64,000 nucleotides of DNA from Branchinecta lynchi (GCA_023053575.1 JAKZAP010000003.1:5494561-5558560), one strand, 5' to 3'; shown: positions 12,105 to 25,000, counted from the first letter of the stretch. Notes: generated by a model from the sequence alone, not told the origin. Numbers and translations: made by a program.

Positions 12105-13107
12105 CTTTTGATTATTGTGCTAAGCTGTAGCCCTACATCTAGGAGTGGGGGTCAAGTTAATGGTCTAACAAAATATTTTACAAAAGCCAGGGTCGCCCTG
12201 AGCCTTTCTTCTTTGGAGGGGGGGGGGGGGAGGGGTGGGCCTGGTAAAATTGACCGAATCGGTCAATTTCGTCGGGATGAAATTTGATGAGAAGAACAAG
12301 CATAGATCCTAGATACTTCGTTGACATAACCGGATCCCGGCACTGTGGGGGGATTTGGGGGGTGGGTTCCGGAATACCGGATCTCGCGGGTCAAAGGTAC
12401 TTCAAGATGTAATAGGACAATGAAACTTGGCAGGTATATCAGGGGTCCAACAAAAATGACTTAAGAACAGTCATTTCCCCGATCCGACCATCGAGGGGGA
12501 GGGGGATAGGAGGGAGGGGAAATATGGTTTCTTTCGGCAAGCCTAAATTTCAAACGGGGCATCGGACAGAAATGAAACATGACAATTGGAGAGAGCCAGG
12601 TTGCGGATGTCCCATTTTGTGCACGGGCCGGATCCGATAACTCTGGGGGGAGGGATTGGAGGGGGACAGGAAACCTCGGGATATACTTGGAGTGGAGGGA
12701 TCGGTAAGGACCTTGGTGAAAAGAACAAGGACAACTTGTAAATAAATTTTTGATAGAAAAGGACAGGATCGTCGCATTGTGGGGGAGGGAGTTAGACCTC
12801 TATATATCGCGAGTTGAGGTACTTATAAATGCACCTGGATGATTAATTTCGGCAGCTGTATTAGGGACCCTCTCAGATTGACTTGGAAGCAGTCATTTTC
12901 CCAATCTGGCTAGATTCGGGGGAGTGGAGGTTAGTGGAATCCAGATTACCAGAATTTTGTGTCAAGCATAACTTTTGAACGGTTGGTCGGATTCCGAAGG
13001 AAACTTGAAAATTAGAGGACGTGTTTGTGATCTGACGATACACTTTCATAATCCGCAAGGGCAAGCAAATGAGTTTTAGCCTCCTTAAAGTGCGCATCTT
13101 CACTGCA
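12105..13107. repeat. Diverged HINE-A-like sequence
   Basis: Phrases such as TAACCGGATCCCGGCACTG, TGAAACTTGGCAGGTATATC and AGTCATTTCCCCGATCC match the HINE-A core but with many changes and no recognisable ends. No gene is seen. Confidence 0.55.
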
Positions 13108-14430
13108 AAGTGAAACAAGACCAAAGGTTTCGATGGGATCCCAAAAATTCAATATCTGATCCAGACAACTGGGTCTTGTCTTAGCCAGATCCAGTCTTCG
13201 CCAGACTCCTTGAACATTTTTACAATTAAAATTCAGAAACAGATTAAAGCCAAATAGTTAATCACCTGAGAAAACCATGTTCAGATTTGGATTCAGCATG
13301 TGTGTTTACCCCTATAAGTCATATCTGTTTTGACGAAAACTTCCTGCCACTTCTGCCAATTTCCCGGTTCCGGCCGAACTCCAGAACTACTTGTCCGGCG
13401 AAAAAAGAAAGCTCAAAGACGAAATCAGGGTATCTTCTTTCCCCAGTAATGAACATCTAATCAACTTCAAATAGAAATTTAGCTTATAACAAATTTTCCG
13501 ATTCCAGCCGGATTCCGGTCGAACTATATGTCCGGGTAAAATACGATTGTCACACAGGGACTCAGCATCTCTTCTTACCCCTAAATCGCTTATCTAATCA
13601 ACTAGAAATAAAACTTTGACTTCCAACAGTTTTCCGGTTTTGGCCGGATTCCGGACGAACTACATGTCCGGGTAGAAACTTGTTTTCACATAAGTGTTCA
13701 GCATGTCTTCTTGCCCTAAATCAAACATCTAATCAACTCCAAACAAAACTTTTAATTTTGACAAACTTTCCGGTTTGGGCCGGATTCCGGTCGAAATAAT
13801 TGTCCATCGAGAAAATAGTTTTCACCATCGTCTTCAGCATGTCTCCCTACCTCTAAATCGAACATTTAATCAACTTCAAATAAAACTTTTACTTTCAACA
13901 AACTTTCCGGTTTGGGCCGGATTCCGGGCGAAATAGTTGTCCGTCGAGAAAATAATTTACACCATCGTCTTCAGCATGTCTTCCTACCCCTGAATCGAAC
14001 ATCTAATCAACTTCAAATAAAACTTGCACTTTCGACAAACTTTCCGGTTTTGGCCGGATTCCGGGCGAACTACATGTCCGACGACAAAATGGTTTTCACC
14101 ATCGTGTTCAGCATGTCTTCTTACCCCATAATCGACTATCAAATTAGCTGTTTCAAAATATTTTGTTTGTCCCTTAATTTGAATCCCCTCCCCCACCCCT
14201 AAATGTAGAGCTACAAAGCCCATCTACGAACTTGACTGGTCCGACGACCCAACGAACCCTCACACCAAGTTTCATCAAAATATCTCATTCCCTTCGAGAG
14301 TTATCGTGCTTACAGACGGACGGACAGACGGACGGACGGACGGACGGACGGACGGACGGACGGACAGACGGACAACTTTTGCGATGTCATAGGTATCCCT
14401 CCACTTACGTTTTGGGATCCCAAAAAAACG
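13108..14430 (-). mobile_element. HINE-B copy, near complete
   Basis: On the - strand it starts with TTTTGGGATCCCAAAACG (near 14427), then GTAAGTGGAGGGATACC and a long GTCC/GTCT microsatellite (14310-14372 on +). Four core units follow, with a CCGGTTTTGGCCGGATTCCGG-like block spaced 136-138 bp (near 13636, 13772, 13908, 14046). It ends in GATGGGATCCCAAAAA near 13130. The terminal GGGATCCCAAAA boxes and tandem core repeat the HINE-A plan with unrelated sequence. Confidence 0.75.
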
Positions 14431-15254
14431 TTTGACCAAAAGGTACATTTTTGTGTTTCCCAAGGACTCACGATCATTTTTGCTTCAAATGTATTGCTTA
14501 CAAATGGCTTTCCAACATACTTAGATCACCAATGCTATCCCAAAGTGCAAAAAACATTTTTAAGAAATGATACATTTGTAAGTTCCCCAAGGGCCCGTGA
14601 TCATCTGAGCACCAATTATCTTGCTCGCAAAATCAGTTCTAGCCTCCTTAAAGTCCGGATCTTACCCGCAAAATGCAAAAAAAAAAAAAAAAAAAAAAAA
14701 ACGAGCAAACGACACACTCTTATGACCCAACCATGATTATTTGTGCAACAGTGTTTTTGCTTACAAAATGGATTCCTAGCCCCCTTAAAATGCGCATTAA
14801 AACCGCAAAGTGCATGGTATGTTTTTGACTAAACCATATTTTTTTTATTTAACTTTCTTGCCCTTGAACAACAACAAAGTGAAAAAGACGGAGTCGTACA
14901 AAAGAAGAAAAAACAAAAGAAGAAAAATATCTTCGTGAATCGGAAAAGTCAATAATCGTCTGGGCCTAAACGCTGCGAAAATCTTAGCTGATACTCTTAG
15001 CTATGACGTATGAAAAAATTTCACACAAAGAAAGTACAGGTAAAGAAAGTTGCTGTTGCGATTAATCAGTACTTCGATCGCCGTACCAAGCAGATGGGCT
15101 AATAAAGCGAGAACAGGCTACGGCCTTCGTTCCTATCAAGGTGGAAGCACAAGGTCCGGTCAGGACTGCTGAGGAATATTAATTTCAGCCATGTTCAGTC
15201 GATGGTCAGAATTTTAAAGAGAAAACGCAGTCTGTCGCTTTGTGCATGCCGTTC
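14431..15254. repeat. Family E repeat and unassigned DNA
   Basis: 14455-14830 repeats the phrases GATCATTTTTGCTTCAA and CCTTAAAGT.CG.ATC seen at 5.9 and 44.6 kb, and contains a run of about 24 A at 14677. Nothing is recognised in 14831-15254. Confidence 0.5.
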
Positions 15255-18080
15255 TTTGCATATAAAAACGTAAGTGGAAGGATACCTATGACTTCGTAAA
15301 AGTTGTCCTTCTGTCTGTCCGTCTGTGAGCACGATAACTGTCGAAGTAGTAGGGATATTTTCTTAAAACTTGGTCTGAGGATCCATTTGGATGAAAGTGC
15401 AGTTCAAGTTCGTAGATTAGCCGTATAGCCCCATACTCAGGGATTCACCAGGACAAATAGTTCATAGTTAAAAGTTGTTTTTGAAGTCAAGTCAACAAGT
15501 GGATATTCGATATTGGGGTAAAGAGACATGCTGAATCCCGTTTTGAACATGGTTTTCTTGCAGTACGAGCGGTACAAGTGTTTCATCCGATCCAGCCTTA
15601 ACCGGAAATCGGTGGGATTTAAAAGTTATTTTCTGAACACGATCGATATAGGGGTAAGGAGACTTGCTGAAACCATTTCTGAACTTCATTTCCCTGAAGG
15701 ATAAGGTGTCGGAATCCTGTCAGAATTGGAGTTTAACTCAAGTAAAAGTTCGTCCGTCCGTCTGTGCGCGCTATAATTCTCGAAGAGAATGAGATATTTT
15801 GATGAAACTTGGTGTGAGGATTCTTTGGGTCAAGAGTAAGGTCAAGTTCGTAGATGGGCTCTTTATCCGTAAATTTAGGTGTGGGGGAGGGGGTTTAAAT
15901 TAAGGTGCAAATGAAATATTTTTAAACAGATACTGTGATAGTCGATTCTGAGGTAAGAAGTCATGCTGAACACGATGGTGAAAACCATTTTGTCATCGGA
16001 CAAGTAGTTCGCCCGGAATCCGGCCAAAACCGGAAAGTTTGTTAAAAGTAAAAGTTTGATTTGAAGTTGATTAGATGCTCGATTTAGATGTAAGAAGACA
16101 TGCTGAATACGACGGTGAAAACCATTTTCTCTCAGGACAAGTAGTTCGCCCGGAATCCGGCCAAAACCGGAAAGTTTGTTAAAAGTAAAAGTTTTATTTG
16201 GAGTTGATTAGATGTTCTATTTAGGGGTAAGAAGACATGCTGAACACTTGTGTGAAAACAATTTTCTACCCGGGCAAGTACTTCGCCCGGAATCCGGCCA
16301 AAACAGGATAAATTTAAAGTTTTTTTGTAGTTGATTAGATATCCGATTTAGGGGTAAGAAGAGATGCTGAATCCGTGTATGAAAATTATTTTTTACCCGG
16401 ACATATAGTTCGATCGGAATCCGGCTGGAGCCGGAAATTTTTACTTGAAGTTGATTCAGGGGCGATTCGAGGGGGGCGGGCGTGGGGGGGTGACTCACCC
16501 CCCATGCTCCAGAGAATCTACTCTCAGCCGTATGTTTCGGGCTTGTCTGTATGACAGTTCTATGCTTTAAGCTTTTCAGAATAACATATAGGCAGTTACC
16601 CTAACGTGAATTTCACCCAGAAATCATATTTTTTAGTCGTATGGCTACGAAGAAATTTGTGTTCGTATCTTTTCAGATTCACAGTTGTGTGTTTTTGAGT
16701 TTTCCAGAATGAAAGTCGTATGTTTGAGCCCGCCAGAATAACATAAACCGCGAATTTCCTCTGAAAAGACATGTTCCTTGTCGGACTTTACGAAGGGATT
16801 TTCTAGTCGGAAATTAGAGACGGTCATAGTTTTGACCTTGCCAGATAAAGACAGACAAAGCAGTTAGCTAATCGTGAACTTCGCCTTTAAATCACCTGTT
16901 TCTGGTCGTATTGTTAACTGAGATTTTAGTAGTATGTTTTAAGCTTTTAAGATTCACAGTTTTGTGTTCTAAGTTTGTCAGAATCAGTCGTATGGAACTT
17001 GCCAGAATGACATAAACCGCAAATTTTCCCTAAGAATGACCCGTTTCTTGTCGAATTTAGGAAGAGATTCTAGTCGTCTATTAGAGACAGTCGTAAGTTT
17101 CGAGCTTGCAATATGAGGCAGTTAAGTAATTTTGACAGCAAATGACCTATTTTTGGCCGGATGGTTGTATAGAGATTATCCATAAGTCACTACGTTAAGA
17201 AATATCGTGTGTTTTGAGCTTGTTTGTATGACAATCGTATGTTTTGTTTCAGCATTATCCTACCTGTTTGTTTGCAAAAATCTCCTTATGTTAAAAAACA
17301 GGCACAACCCCCTGATGATTGCACTATTATTTTTGTAGTCTAAATTGAAAGTGGATGCACTACCACGTACTACCTTCCGGGAAAACATCCCACTCCGTTT
17401 GCGAGTTATCGGGGCACGGACATATATGTGACATAGTAGGCAGCCTTTAAAGGTTTTGCAAAACTTTACCTGCGCCGTCTTTCATAGTCGCCTACTCGCT
17501 ATATGGTTGAATGGCCCGTCATTTAGGTGAGGTGTTAGGACTAAGATTTCAGCAACTTGAAAGGTTAGAAATGCCAGGAAAATGTCGGATTATAAAAAAA
17601 TCGCCTACGGCGCTGATTTTAAATCTGCCTTAGGTACATACGGTGAAAGTTGCTGCTTGGGATCTGCGCCACGTTAAAAGCAAGAGTTTGTGTGAGAAAT
17701 AGTCGAATATTGCCGAATAAAGGCCGATTTAGCAAATTTTGGCGGCAGCTCTTTCATAGTCCTATCCTGTTTCTATTTAGTTGAAGTTTGCATCATTTAT
17801 GTGCAGTTTTATGCTTGAGATTTACCGTAGTTGAATTTTGCACTTCTTTTTTCGCCGGACAAGTACTTCCGGAATTCGGCTGAAACCGGGAAATTCTCAG
17901 AAGTGGCAGGAAGTTTTCGTCAAAACAGATATGACTTGTAGGGGTAAACACACATATTTGGCCTTAATCTGTTTCTGAATTTTAATAGTAAAAGTGTTCA
18001 AGGAGTCTGGCGAAGACAAGACCCAACTGTCGGGATCAAATATTGACTTTTTGGGATCCCATCGGAACTTTAGGACTTGT
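15255..18080 (+). mobile_element. HINE-B copy or composite, expanded
   Basis: A first left end (AACGTAAGTGGAAGGATACC, 15268) with microsatellite is followed by a second left-end-like start at about 15745, so two copies may be joined. Core units carry CGGAATCCGGCC..AACCGG, spaced about 137 bp (16031, 16168, 16306, 16431). The right end CTGGCGAAGACAAGACCC..TTTTTGGGATCCCATCGG lies at 18005-18065. The stretch 16441-17840 is not explained by the consensus; it contains loosely repeated phrases such as TCGTATGTTT.GAGCTTG and may be a further degenerate tandem repeat. Confidence 0.6.
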
Positions 18081-18179
18081 TTTATTTGAAGGCAAGCACC
18101 CTGGTCCGTGGAAACCAGCACTTTTGCTCTTTTACATTTCTGATAAATCTCTATATGTCTGTAAACGGTATAAGGTAAT

Positions 18180-20020
18180 AGGACTGAATCGATCTATTTG
18201 CTCTCTTACTTCTGTCAACAGAACATGCAGTATTATTATTGACAACATTTGTGCATGATGCTTTGGACCAGGGTTTTAAAGTAGCGTCTTTTTTTCTTCA
18301 TATTGTAAAAGCGTTCGATACAGTTGACCATGTAATTTTAATTCGGAAGTTAAAACATTGTGGTACTCGAAGAAAAGCGCTGACATTCTTCGAAACTTTT
18401 TTGAGTGGTAGGACCCATCATGTAGAAACTGATAATACTAAGTCTAGTGATAGAGTAGTTGAGTATGAGTATGTCGGTTAGTAAGTATGATTCGTCTGTG
18501 GGAAAAAATCATAGCATTGCCAAGAGTGAGGCCTATGAAGGCGGCGTATTTGGAGTCGTTGAGAGATAAATCAAAGGAGTCATGGTCGCAGCAGGTTAAG
18601 GCAATTTTAGATAGTACAGGATTATCTTATATTTGGAATGAGGGAAAAGGGTGGGATAACATAGGAAGTATTGCGAAAAAAGTGGAGAGTAGGCTAAGAG
18701 AACAGGAGGTGCAAGATTGGCAGTGTAGGCTGGCTGCTTCGGATTCCCTGAGGTTTTATGCTGTAACCAAGGAGACATGGGGGGAAGAAGTTTATTTCAA
18801 GGCGGGAATTCCTTTAGACCAAATTCAACTTATAATTAGCCTGAGGGCAGATTGTTTACCGGTAGGACTAAGAAGGAAATATTTGGGTAAGGTTAGAGTG
18901 CTCCGTGGTCCTTACTTCTGTCCTATGTGTGGTAAAATTAATGAATGTATATTCCATTTAATGTGTGAGTGTCAGGAGTTAAAAGACCTGAGGAAGGAAA
19001 TATTTGGGGAAATGATTTGGGGGGAGGAAAGGTTTAAACAAATTTTGAAAAGTAGAAGTTTTAGAGATATAAGAAATTTGGGAAGATTCCTAAAGGTAGC
19101 CATGATTCACAGGGAAAGTTTTTTGTAAATAGTGGTTGCGGCTATGGTTTCGTTTTTGTGTTGTTTTCTTGTTTCCATGGCCCTTTGTGCTTTTCCGGAA
19201 ATAAATCTTATCTTATCTTATGGTGTTCCACAGGGCTCCGTTTTAGGTCCACGTTTTTGGTGTACATTAATATTTATGTTTTTCTGTTTCGCATCTGATA
19301 GATAGTGTAGGTCGATCACTTCCTAATTGAAAGGTGATTATAGTGATTAAGTGGATGAGAGTAAATAAACTTTTGTTAAATCATAGTAAATCAGGTTTTG
19401 TTCTGTATGGTAGATCTTCTAACTTTTATCCCTTGATTGTAGATGTACAAATGAATACTATACAATATACGAATACTGGATGAATGCCTTAGTTTTAAAG
19501 ACCATATTTCTTTTATAAGTAGTAAGACAGCAAGAAATGTTGGAATGATGAGAAAGTTAATAAATATTTTTTCTTAATTCAGTGATGGATTACTTTATTT
19601 CTCTTTAGTTCACCCTTACTTGGTGTATTGTGTGAGTGTTTGGTCCAGTACTTTCTCTGTTCATTTGCAACAGTTACGTGTGATGCAAAATAGGGCACTA
19701 CGCGTGTTGTCTGGGGATAGAAATAGAACGTCGGTGAGATCACGATATGTGCAGTTAAAGATTATTCCTTTGTCTGGGCTTGGAACATTTTACCGTGCAT
19801 TATTTATATTTAAGTATTTTTCGAACGAGGTTCCAATTGTTTCTTGAATATATTTATTTCTTGACGTGCTGTACATAATTATCCAACGCGTAACGCTAGT
19901 GAAATACGAATGCCACAGGTTGTTAGCACAAGGTCACTATTTTCACTACGTCATGCTGGGCCGATTGTATGGAATAAATTGCCGGAATCATTAAGAAGGT
20001 CCGATAAAATTACAAGCTGT
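18180..20020 (+). pseudogene. Decayed CR1/L2-like LINE reverse transcriptase, split by another LINE
   Basis: The frame at 18239-18470 has an RT motif A region (KAFDTVDH; the catalytic Asp before it reads His, 'FFLH'). The reading breaks where another LINE fragment is inserted and resumes at 19222 with GVPQGSVLGP, the RT motif before the catalytic box. Further pieces (19620-19847, an RNase-like/thumb C-terminal region with 'LQQLRVMQNRALR') and 19910-20000 ('GPIVWNKLPESLR') give the usual C terminus of CR1/L2-type proteins. Many stops and frameshifts make it dead. Confidence 0.75.
18473..19221 (+). mobile_element. 5'-truncated LINE fragment (same family as the 50.1-55.1 kb LINE)
   Basis: The 213-residue open frame 18487-19128 matches the C-terminal end of the intact LINE ORF2 at 51.5-55.0 kb almost residue for residue in its motifs (WEKIIALPRVRP, LRRKYLGKVRVL, GPYFCPMCG, C-terminal H..C.C). 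The 3' UTR also matches: CCATGGCC.TTTGTGCTTTT, then AATAAATCTTATCTTATC. It landed inside an older RT gene between a motif A region and GVPQG. The frame is open but lacks an endonuclease and the RT core. Confidence 0.85.
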
Positions 20021-20825
20021 TATATGCAGAAAGAACATGCTGGATCGGAATAGTTTCGACTATGGCATCGGAATTCCTGTAGTAATCTAACTTCAGTCTG
20101 GGATCTCTGAGCTGGGAAAATACATCGTGATTACGGGACCAGGCGAAGACAGGAAATCCACAAGAACCGACTGACCGGATCATGAAGTTCAGTAAATATA
20201 AAAATTGTTTATTTCGTCATACGCCATTCCTATACGCTACAAGAAATGTTTTTGTTTATCGTCAGCTTTTTAAAGGATTCAGGAGAGTGAAATCCTGGGA
20301 TTGTCGGCGACTCGTCCCCATGGCAAAGCACCCCCATTACAAAACGTACCGTGGCTAAATGTCTCAAACCAAAACATCCCCATGCTTAGGCTACGCATGG
20401 TGAAACGTCCCCGGCTATAAAACATCCGATAGGCCTAACAAACATATGATAATACTTTGATTCGGGATCTAGATTTGAACCATCATTCTTTAAAATATTA
20501 ATCTAAGACGGAGTAATAATTTAAGGAGGGCTCTCAGATAGGATGCTGCGCACTAGAGTCCGGAAGACTACCTTCGAAAGGCATGTCTGCCTGTATCACT
20601 TTCTGGAAACGAAATTTATGAATACTTTTGTACACAAATACGGCAATCAGAAGGCTTGCTATACAAGCCTTACTGCGGATCTGTCCTGACAGAAAATGCA
20701 AAGGATGAGGTGTTTTGGTTGATGAATCCTCTCTGGATGACTCTTTTCGAGCCAGACCAGGCACCCGCTTGCTGCTTCCAAAGAGCTTATTTATGTATCA
20801 AATTCTTTATTCACTTTCTGCGATA
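20021..20825. other. No gene recognised
   Basis: No supported feature. Short frames near 20534-20862 overlap on both strands and have no recognisable motif. Confidence 0.4.
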
Positions 20826-21260
20826 CCATGACGTTAGTGACGGGATACATATGAGTTCGTAAAAGTTGTCCGTATATCCGTCCGTCTGTTAGCACGATAA
20901 CTCTCGAAGGGGTTGAGATATTTTGTTCAAACTTGGTCTGAGGTTTGGTTGGGACAAAGCACAGGTCAAGCTTTTAGATGGGTTCTGTAGCCCTATATCT
21001 GTGGGTGGGGGAGGAGATTTCAAGTTAAGGTGCAAAAAAAATATTTTTAAAAGCTAATGAGATAGTCGATTTAGAGGTAAGAAGACATACTGAATCCACG
21101 CCTGAACTTTGTTTTCTTACTCCGATAGGGGTAAGGAAACATGCTGACTCCACTTTTTAACTTTATTTCTTTGACTGATAAGCAGCTCACTCAGAATAGG
21201 GCTAAAACGGGAAATTTGCTATAAGTAAAATTTTGTTGCTGATGTCGATTAGAGATTGGA
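20826..21260 (+). mobile_element. HINE-B fragment
   Basis: Left-end phrases (GTTCGTAAAAGTTGTCCG, GTCCGTCTGTTAGCACGATAAC, GAGATATTTTG) and two degraded core units. The terminal GGGATCCC box and the right end are absent. Confidence 0.65.
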
Positions 21261-21323
21261 AAATAGAATAATGCTTGGGTTATTCGACATATGGCGGTTT
21301 CCCATGTGGATATTTCGTCAGTG

Positions 21324-21536
21324 AGAGCTTGGTCACACTTTTTATCGTTTTAAGTTCAGGCGATCAGTTAGAGCAAAAGAGCGTGTATAAAATTATATTA
21401 CAGGAACCCTAATTGACCCCTAATTGCAGTCTGGATCCCCAAACTGCCACAAAGCCCATCAAATCTCACGTCCCCTAAGGAATTTCCAGTTGTTTGTCGT
21501 ATAGGCAGCTTTTTGGGCCCAGTGTGACCAAGCTCT
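21324..21536. mobile_element. Harbinger-like MITE, 213 bp, just 5' of the LPMO gene
   Basis: Perfect terminal inverted repeats AGAGCTTGGTCACACT / AGTGTGACCAAGCTCT. The interior is about 80% similar by eye, inverted, to the MITE at 34087-34367 in LPMO intron 1. A TWA-type 3-bp duplication (TGA/TAA here, TAA/TAA in the other copy) suggests PIF/Harbinger. It lies about 350 bp upstream of the LPMO start codon and contains GTATAAAA (21383), which could act as a TATA box but is unproven. Confidence 0.65.
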
Positions 21537-21889
21537 AAGCGAACCTTCCGAACGTCGCCGACAGCAGAAGTAGACATAGTATCGGGAATTATGGGTACGG
21601 ATGGAAACGGGGTACTGTGGAGCTGGCCATGCCATGCAATGGCCTTCCACTGCAGTCAGGAGGGCTGTTAGCGAGACAGAAAGAACTTAAATTTTTCGGC
21701 TTGATCATAGCCATCTAATTGTTTATTCGTTGCGACGACTATCCCGCCTAACTAGAAAGAACATGTACATGAACAGGACTTGGCAGAACCTGTCATAGTA
21801 GTTTGTATTCACTATGGATAGTAGGGAGACTTACTATAGCGAGATTTTTTTCAATTGCCAGAACTACGGAGTAATCTAAAGGTGAACGA
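21537..21889 (+). promoter_or_regulatory. 5' flank of the LPMO gene (promoter not resolved)
   Basis: About 350 bp between the MITE and the start codon. I see no convincing TATA box or initiator in it. The bases just before the ATG (GTGAACGA) resemble those before the decayed copy at 43177 (TGTACGA), which supports this ATG as the ancestral start. Confidence 0.3.
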
Positions 21890-22048
21890 ATGATCGTAAT
21901 TTCACTGGTGTTTTTCAGTGCAGTCTTAACCCTTACCCTAGGGCATGGGCGAATGCTGGACCCGCCGCAGCGTTCCTCTATGTGGAGGTTTGGTTTTCCA
22001 GTTCCGAAAAATTACGACGATATGGCCTTGTATTGTGGCGGATTCACG
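21890..22048 (+). CDS. LPMO exon 1 (signal peptide, His1, CGGF)
   Basis: 53 codons from the ATG to ..CGGFT, then the donor GTAAGG at 22049. It encodes the signal peptide and the N-terminal HGRMLDPPQR segment. Read-through past the donor gives a longer false frame to 22195. The phase 0 junction agrees with exon 2, which opens with VQW as expected for the family's CGG.-VQW block. Confidence 0.9.
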
Positions 22049-25000
22049 GTAAGGCAAATTTACCCCAGCGGTAAGAAAATCTTTTTCTTAGGAACCTTTC
22101 AGTTCTGTCTCGTCCATCGTTTATATACGAATCCTTCATATATAAGACCTTGGTCATACTGTTTATTTGCGTTATACAGCCTTGTAACAACATAAATATC
22201 TGAGTATGGCTGATTTATTGGGTAGGGTCGTGGTAAGGCAGCCATGCCCAAATACCGAGCAAATTATTTTTAGCAAATCTCCACGCTGTCAGAAGTTTCA
22301 TAACAGATTGTGTATAACACTTTCAAGAATAACACCTTATCACTTAGAAATAAAGTGTTGTGACCAATTAAGTATACACTATTTCGTGCCTAGATCTCCA
22401 ACAACACCTTCAGTTGGTAAAAATACTAACGGGAACGAAATAAACATAACAGATAACATCCCAAAGTGTTATCTGTTGAAACCGGACATCCATCTGTTGT
22501 CGTTATGTAACTTCTGACAGAGTAGTATTTTTACCTATTGAAGGTGTTGTTAGAGATCTAGGCACGAAATAGTAAGTAATTTATTACTTACTTACTTAAT
22601 AATTATAAACTTAATTGGTCATAACACTTTATTTCTAAGTGAAAAGGTGTTATTCTTGAAAGTGTTATGCGAAATCTGTTATGAAACTTCTGACAGTGCA
22701 GTCTTGTCTCTGTTTTCAGTAACTTATCCACATCTTAACTGAGAGTGGCCTAAGGGCAATCTGGCGGTCTGGAAAGCTCCGCGAACTGATGCGCCAGCTC
22801 TTCTCGCGACTTCGGCTAAAGGTCGCTTCGCTTTCCAAGCTGTTCTCGCGCTCCGGTAGTTTCCGCCAGCATGTGGAAAGCGACTCCACTTCGCGGGTGG
22901 AAGGCGAAATTCGGCAAGTCAGCAAGAAGTTGTAAAGGTGCAACTGAGTCTCAGCGACTTTTGCTTGTTTTTGCGCTCAGCGGATTCTCGCTTTGCTTTT
23001 AGGAAAGCGAATCCAAGAGATCGCTAGAATCGCCCTCTACGGACGTGGCGTAATCGTTGTATGGCAGACATATCTCAGTGGCAAATAAATCCATCTATCA
23101 GCGTGTTTTACTACTCGCCTGGGCAAAACACAGAAGCGCGTCGAACCTTCATGGAAAAAGTACAGCTCAGCATCGATTACATTACTACAAAATATCCACA
23201 CGCGAATTATGATGATGGTGACAAAAATGATTTAAATTTACAGCATTTGTTAAAAAGCCAACAATTAAAGCAGGTTGTGAACTTCCCAACGACCCATGGA
23301 GAAACCCACCTCGATGTTATATGTTCAAACCTTGGTGAGTTTTATGATGAGCCCCGATCGTTGCCATCATTAGGTAAGAGCTACCACCTGGCAATTGAGT
23401 ATAACCCTCTCCCATCATTCAAAGTAAAATATGAAGTTGAAAAAGTAACTTACAGGCCCATCACAGATTCAAGGCTTCTCAAATTCGGCACATGCTAAGC
23501 GAGACAGCCTGGACTGAACTGGACGAGACTCAAGATGTTAATATCAAAAACTGAAAGATTCCAAAGCCAACTAATTACCCAGTATCATAACTGTTTCCCG
23601 AAAAAATCTTTCAAACGTGTTTCCAATGATCGGCCGTACATAAACGCAGAAATGAAAGGGCTTATCAGACACAGACTAATATTGGTTAAGGAAGATCAGT
23701 TTCAAGAAGCACGATCGTTAGCTAACAAAATTAGAGACAAAACTCGTAACGCTGCCCAAAATTGCTATAGCACGAAACTGAATGACCTATTTCAGTTGAA
23801 ACCTAGTCAGTGGTGTAAGGGCGTCAAACGGCTCTGAAGTAACAACAGAGAATGCAATAGACTTCCATCTAGATCAACCCGACGAAATAACTGCATCCCA
23901 AATAAGTGAATACTTGGCATAAATTGTTAGGACTCTTCCGCCTCTAAATACATCCGATTTCACACGACAGCAATCAAAGGCAAGGCCAGAAACAAATCTT
24001 TCCGATCCACCATCAGAAACTATAAGACTATAATTTCACTTTCAGAAGTAATACAAAAATTGAGCTAACTAAAAAAAAACTAGTAGAACTCCAGTGGACA
24101 TTCTAATAGAACTTATCAAGGCTTTCCCCGATAAACTGGCTTTACCGCTCATGAATATATTTAACGCAATCTCCGAGACTAGAATTTACCCTGACACATG
24201 GAAGGTAGGTTACGTGACACCAATCCACAAAAAAGACCCACCAATAGGCTTCGACTCGGTCCGACCCATCACCCTTACACCCAATTTCAGCAAGGTGTAC
24301 GAATGGTTTGTAGCCAAATGGTCAAAAGATGAAATTCTTGGTAAATTAGATCCACGACAGTACGGAAACAGATCGAAGTCGTCTACATCCCATTACCAAG
24401 AATAAATAAGGGAAGAATTGAAAACTCACATAACCTTGATGTCAGCATCCCAAATATCTTTTGGTCCGATATTATTTACCGAGGGTGGAGCTTCGCGTGT
24501 TGCCTCTTGCAGTATTAAGTGTTACCTCCAAGGAAAAGTGATGAAGCAGCCAGAAAAGGCGGGAAATTCAAACTGTGCTGATTCTGAGGATAATACAAAT
24601 GGAAACGACTTTTCAATCTCGGGTCAGATTTGCAATATGAAGCTTATGTTATCACGACCCTTCACAAAGACGGTGAACCCCAAGGGAATGCAGCTTTTAA
24701 TGGATCAAGGGAGCAATTAAGCAACTTGAACGCTGAAGCATAGACCTAACAGGCATGCATTTAGTTCAGATTCAATAGGATCAGTGTGATCATTGTAATT
24801 TTATTTTGGTCTTCTCAGGACTGTAAAGAATCGTATCTAGAACAGGTATTAAACTTGGACAATTTAAGGTATTTAGTTGTCGAAATGTACTCAATGAGTT
24901 ATCATGTTTTGTTTTTAAGTTGTACTATCTGCACAAAATTTAGTTCATATCACTTTCTCGTGTAGTTGCGAAACACAGTAGGCTGTAAACTATTTCCTAA

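Noticed and set aside
14310..14372. GACGGACGG tract as a CRISPR-like or regulatory array
   Set aside because: It is the simple microsatellite found at the same place in every HINE-B copy.
21890..22195. LPMO exon 1 extended to the next stop
   Set aside because: After ..CGGFT the reading leaves the family consensus and a canonical donor (GTAAGG) stands exactly there; exon 2 resumes with VQW as the family expects.
22206..22517. 103-codon + frame after LPMO exon 1
   Set aside because: It falls in the left arm and centre of a foldback MITE within intron 1; no coding signature.
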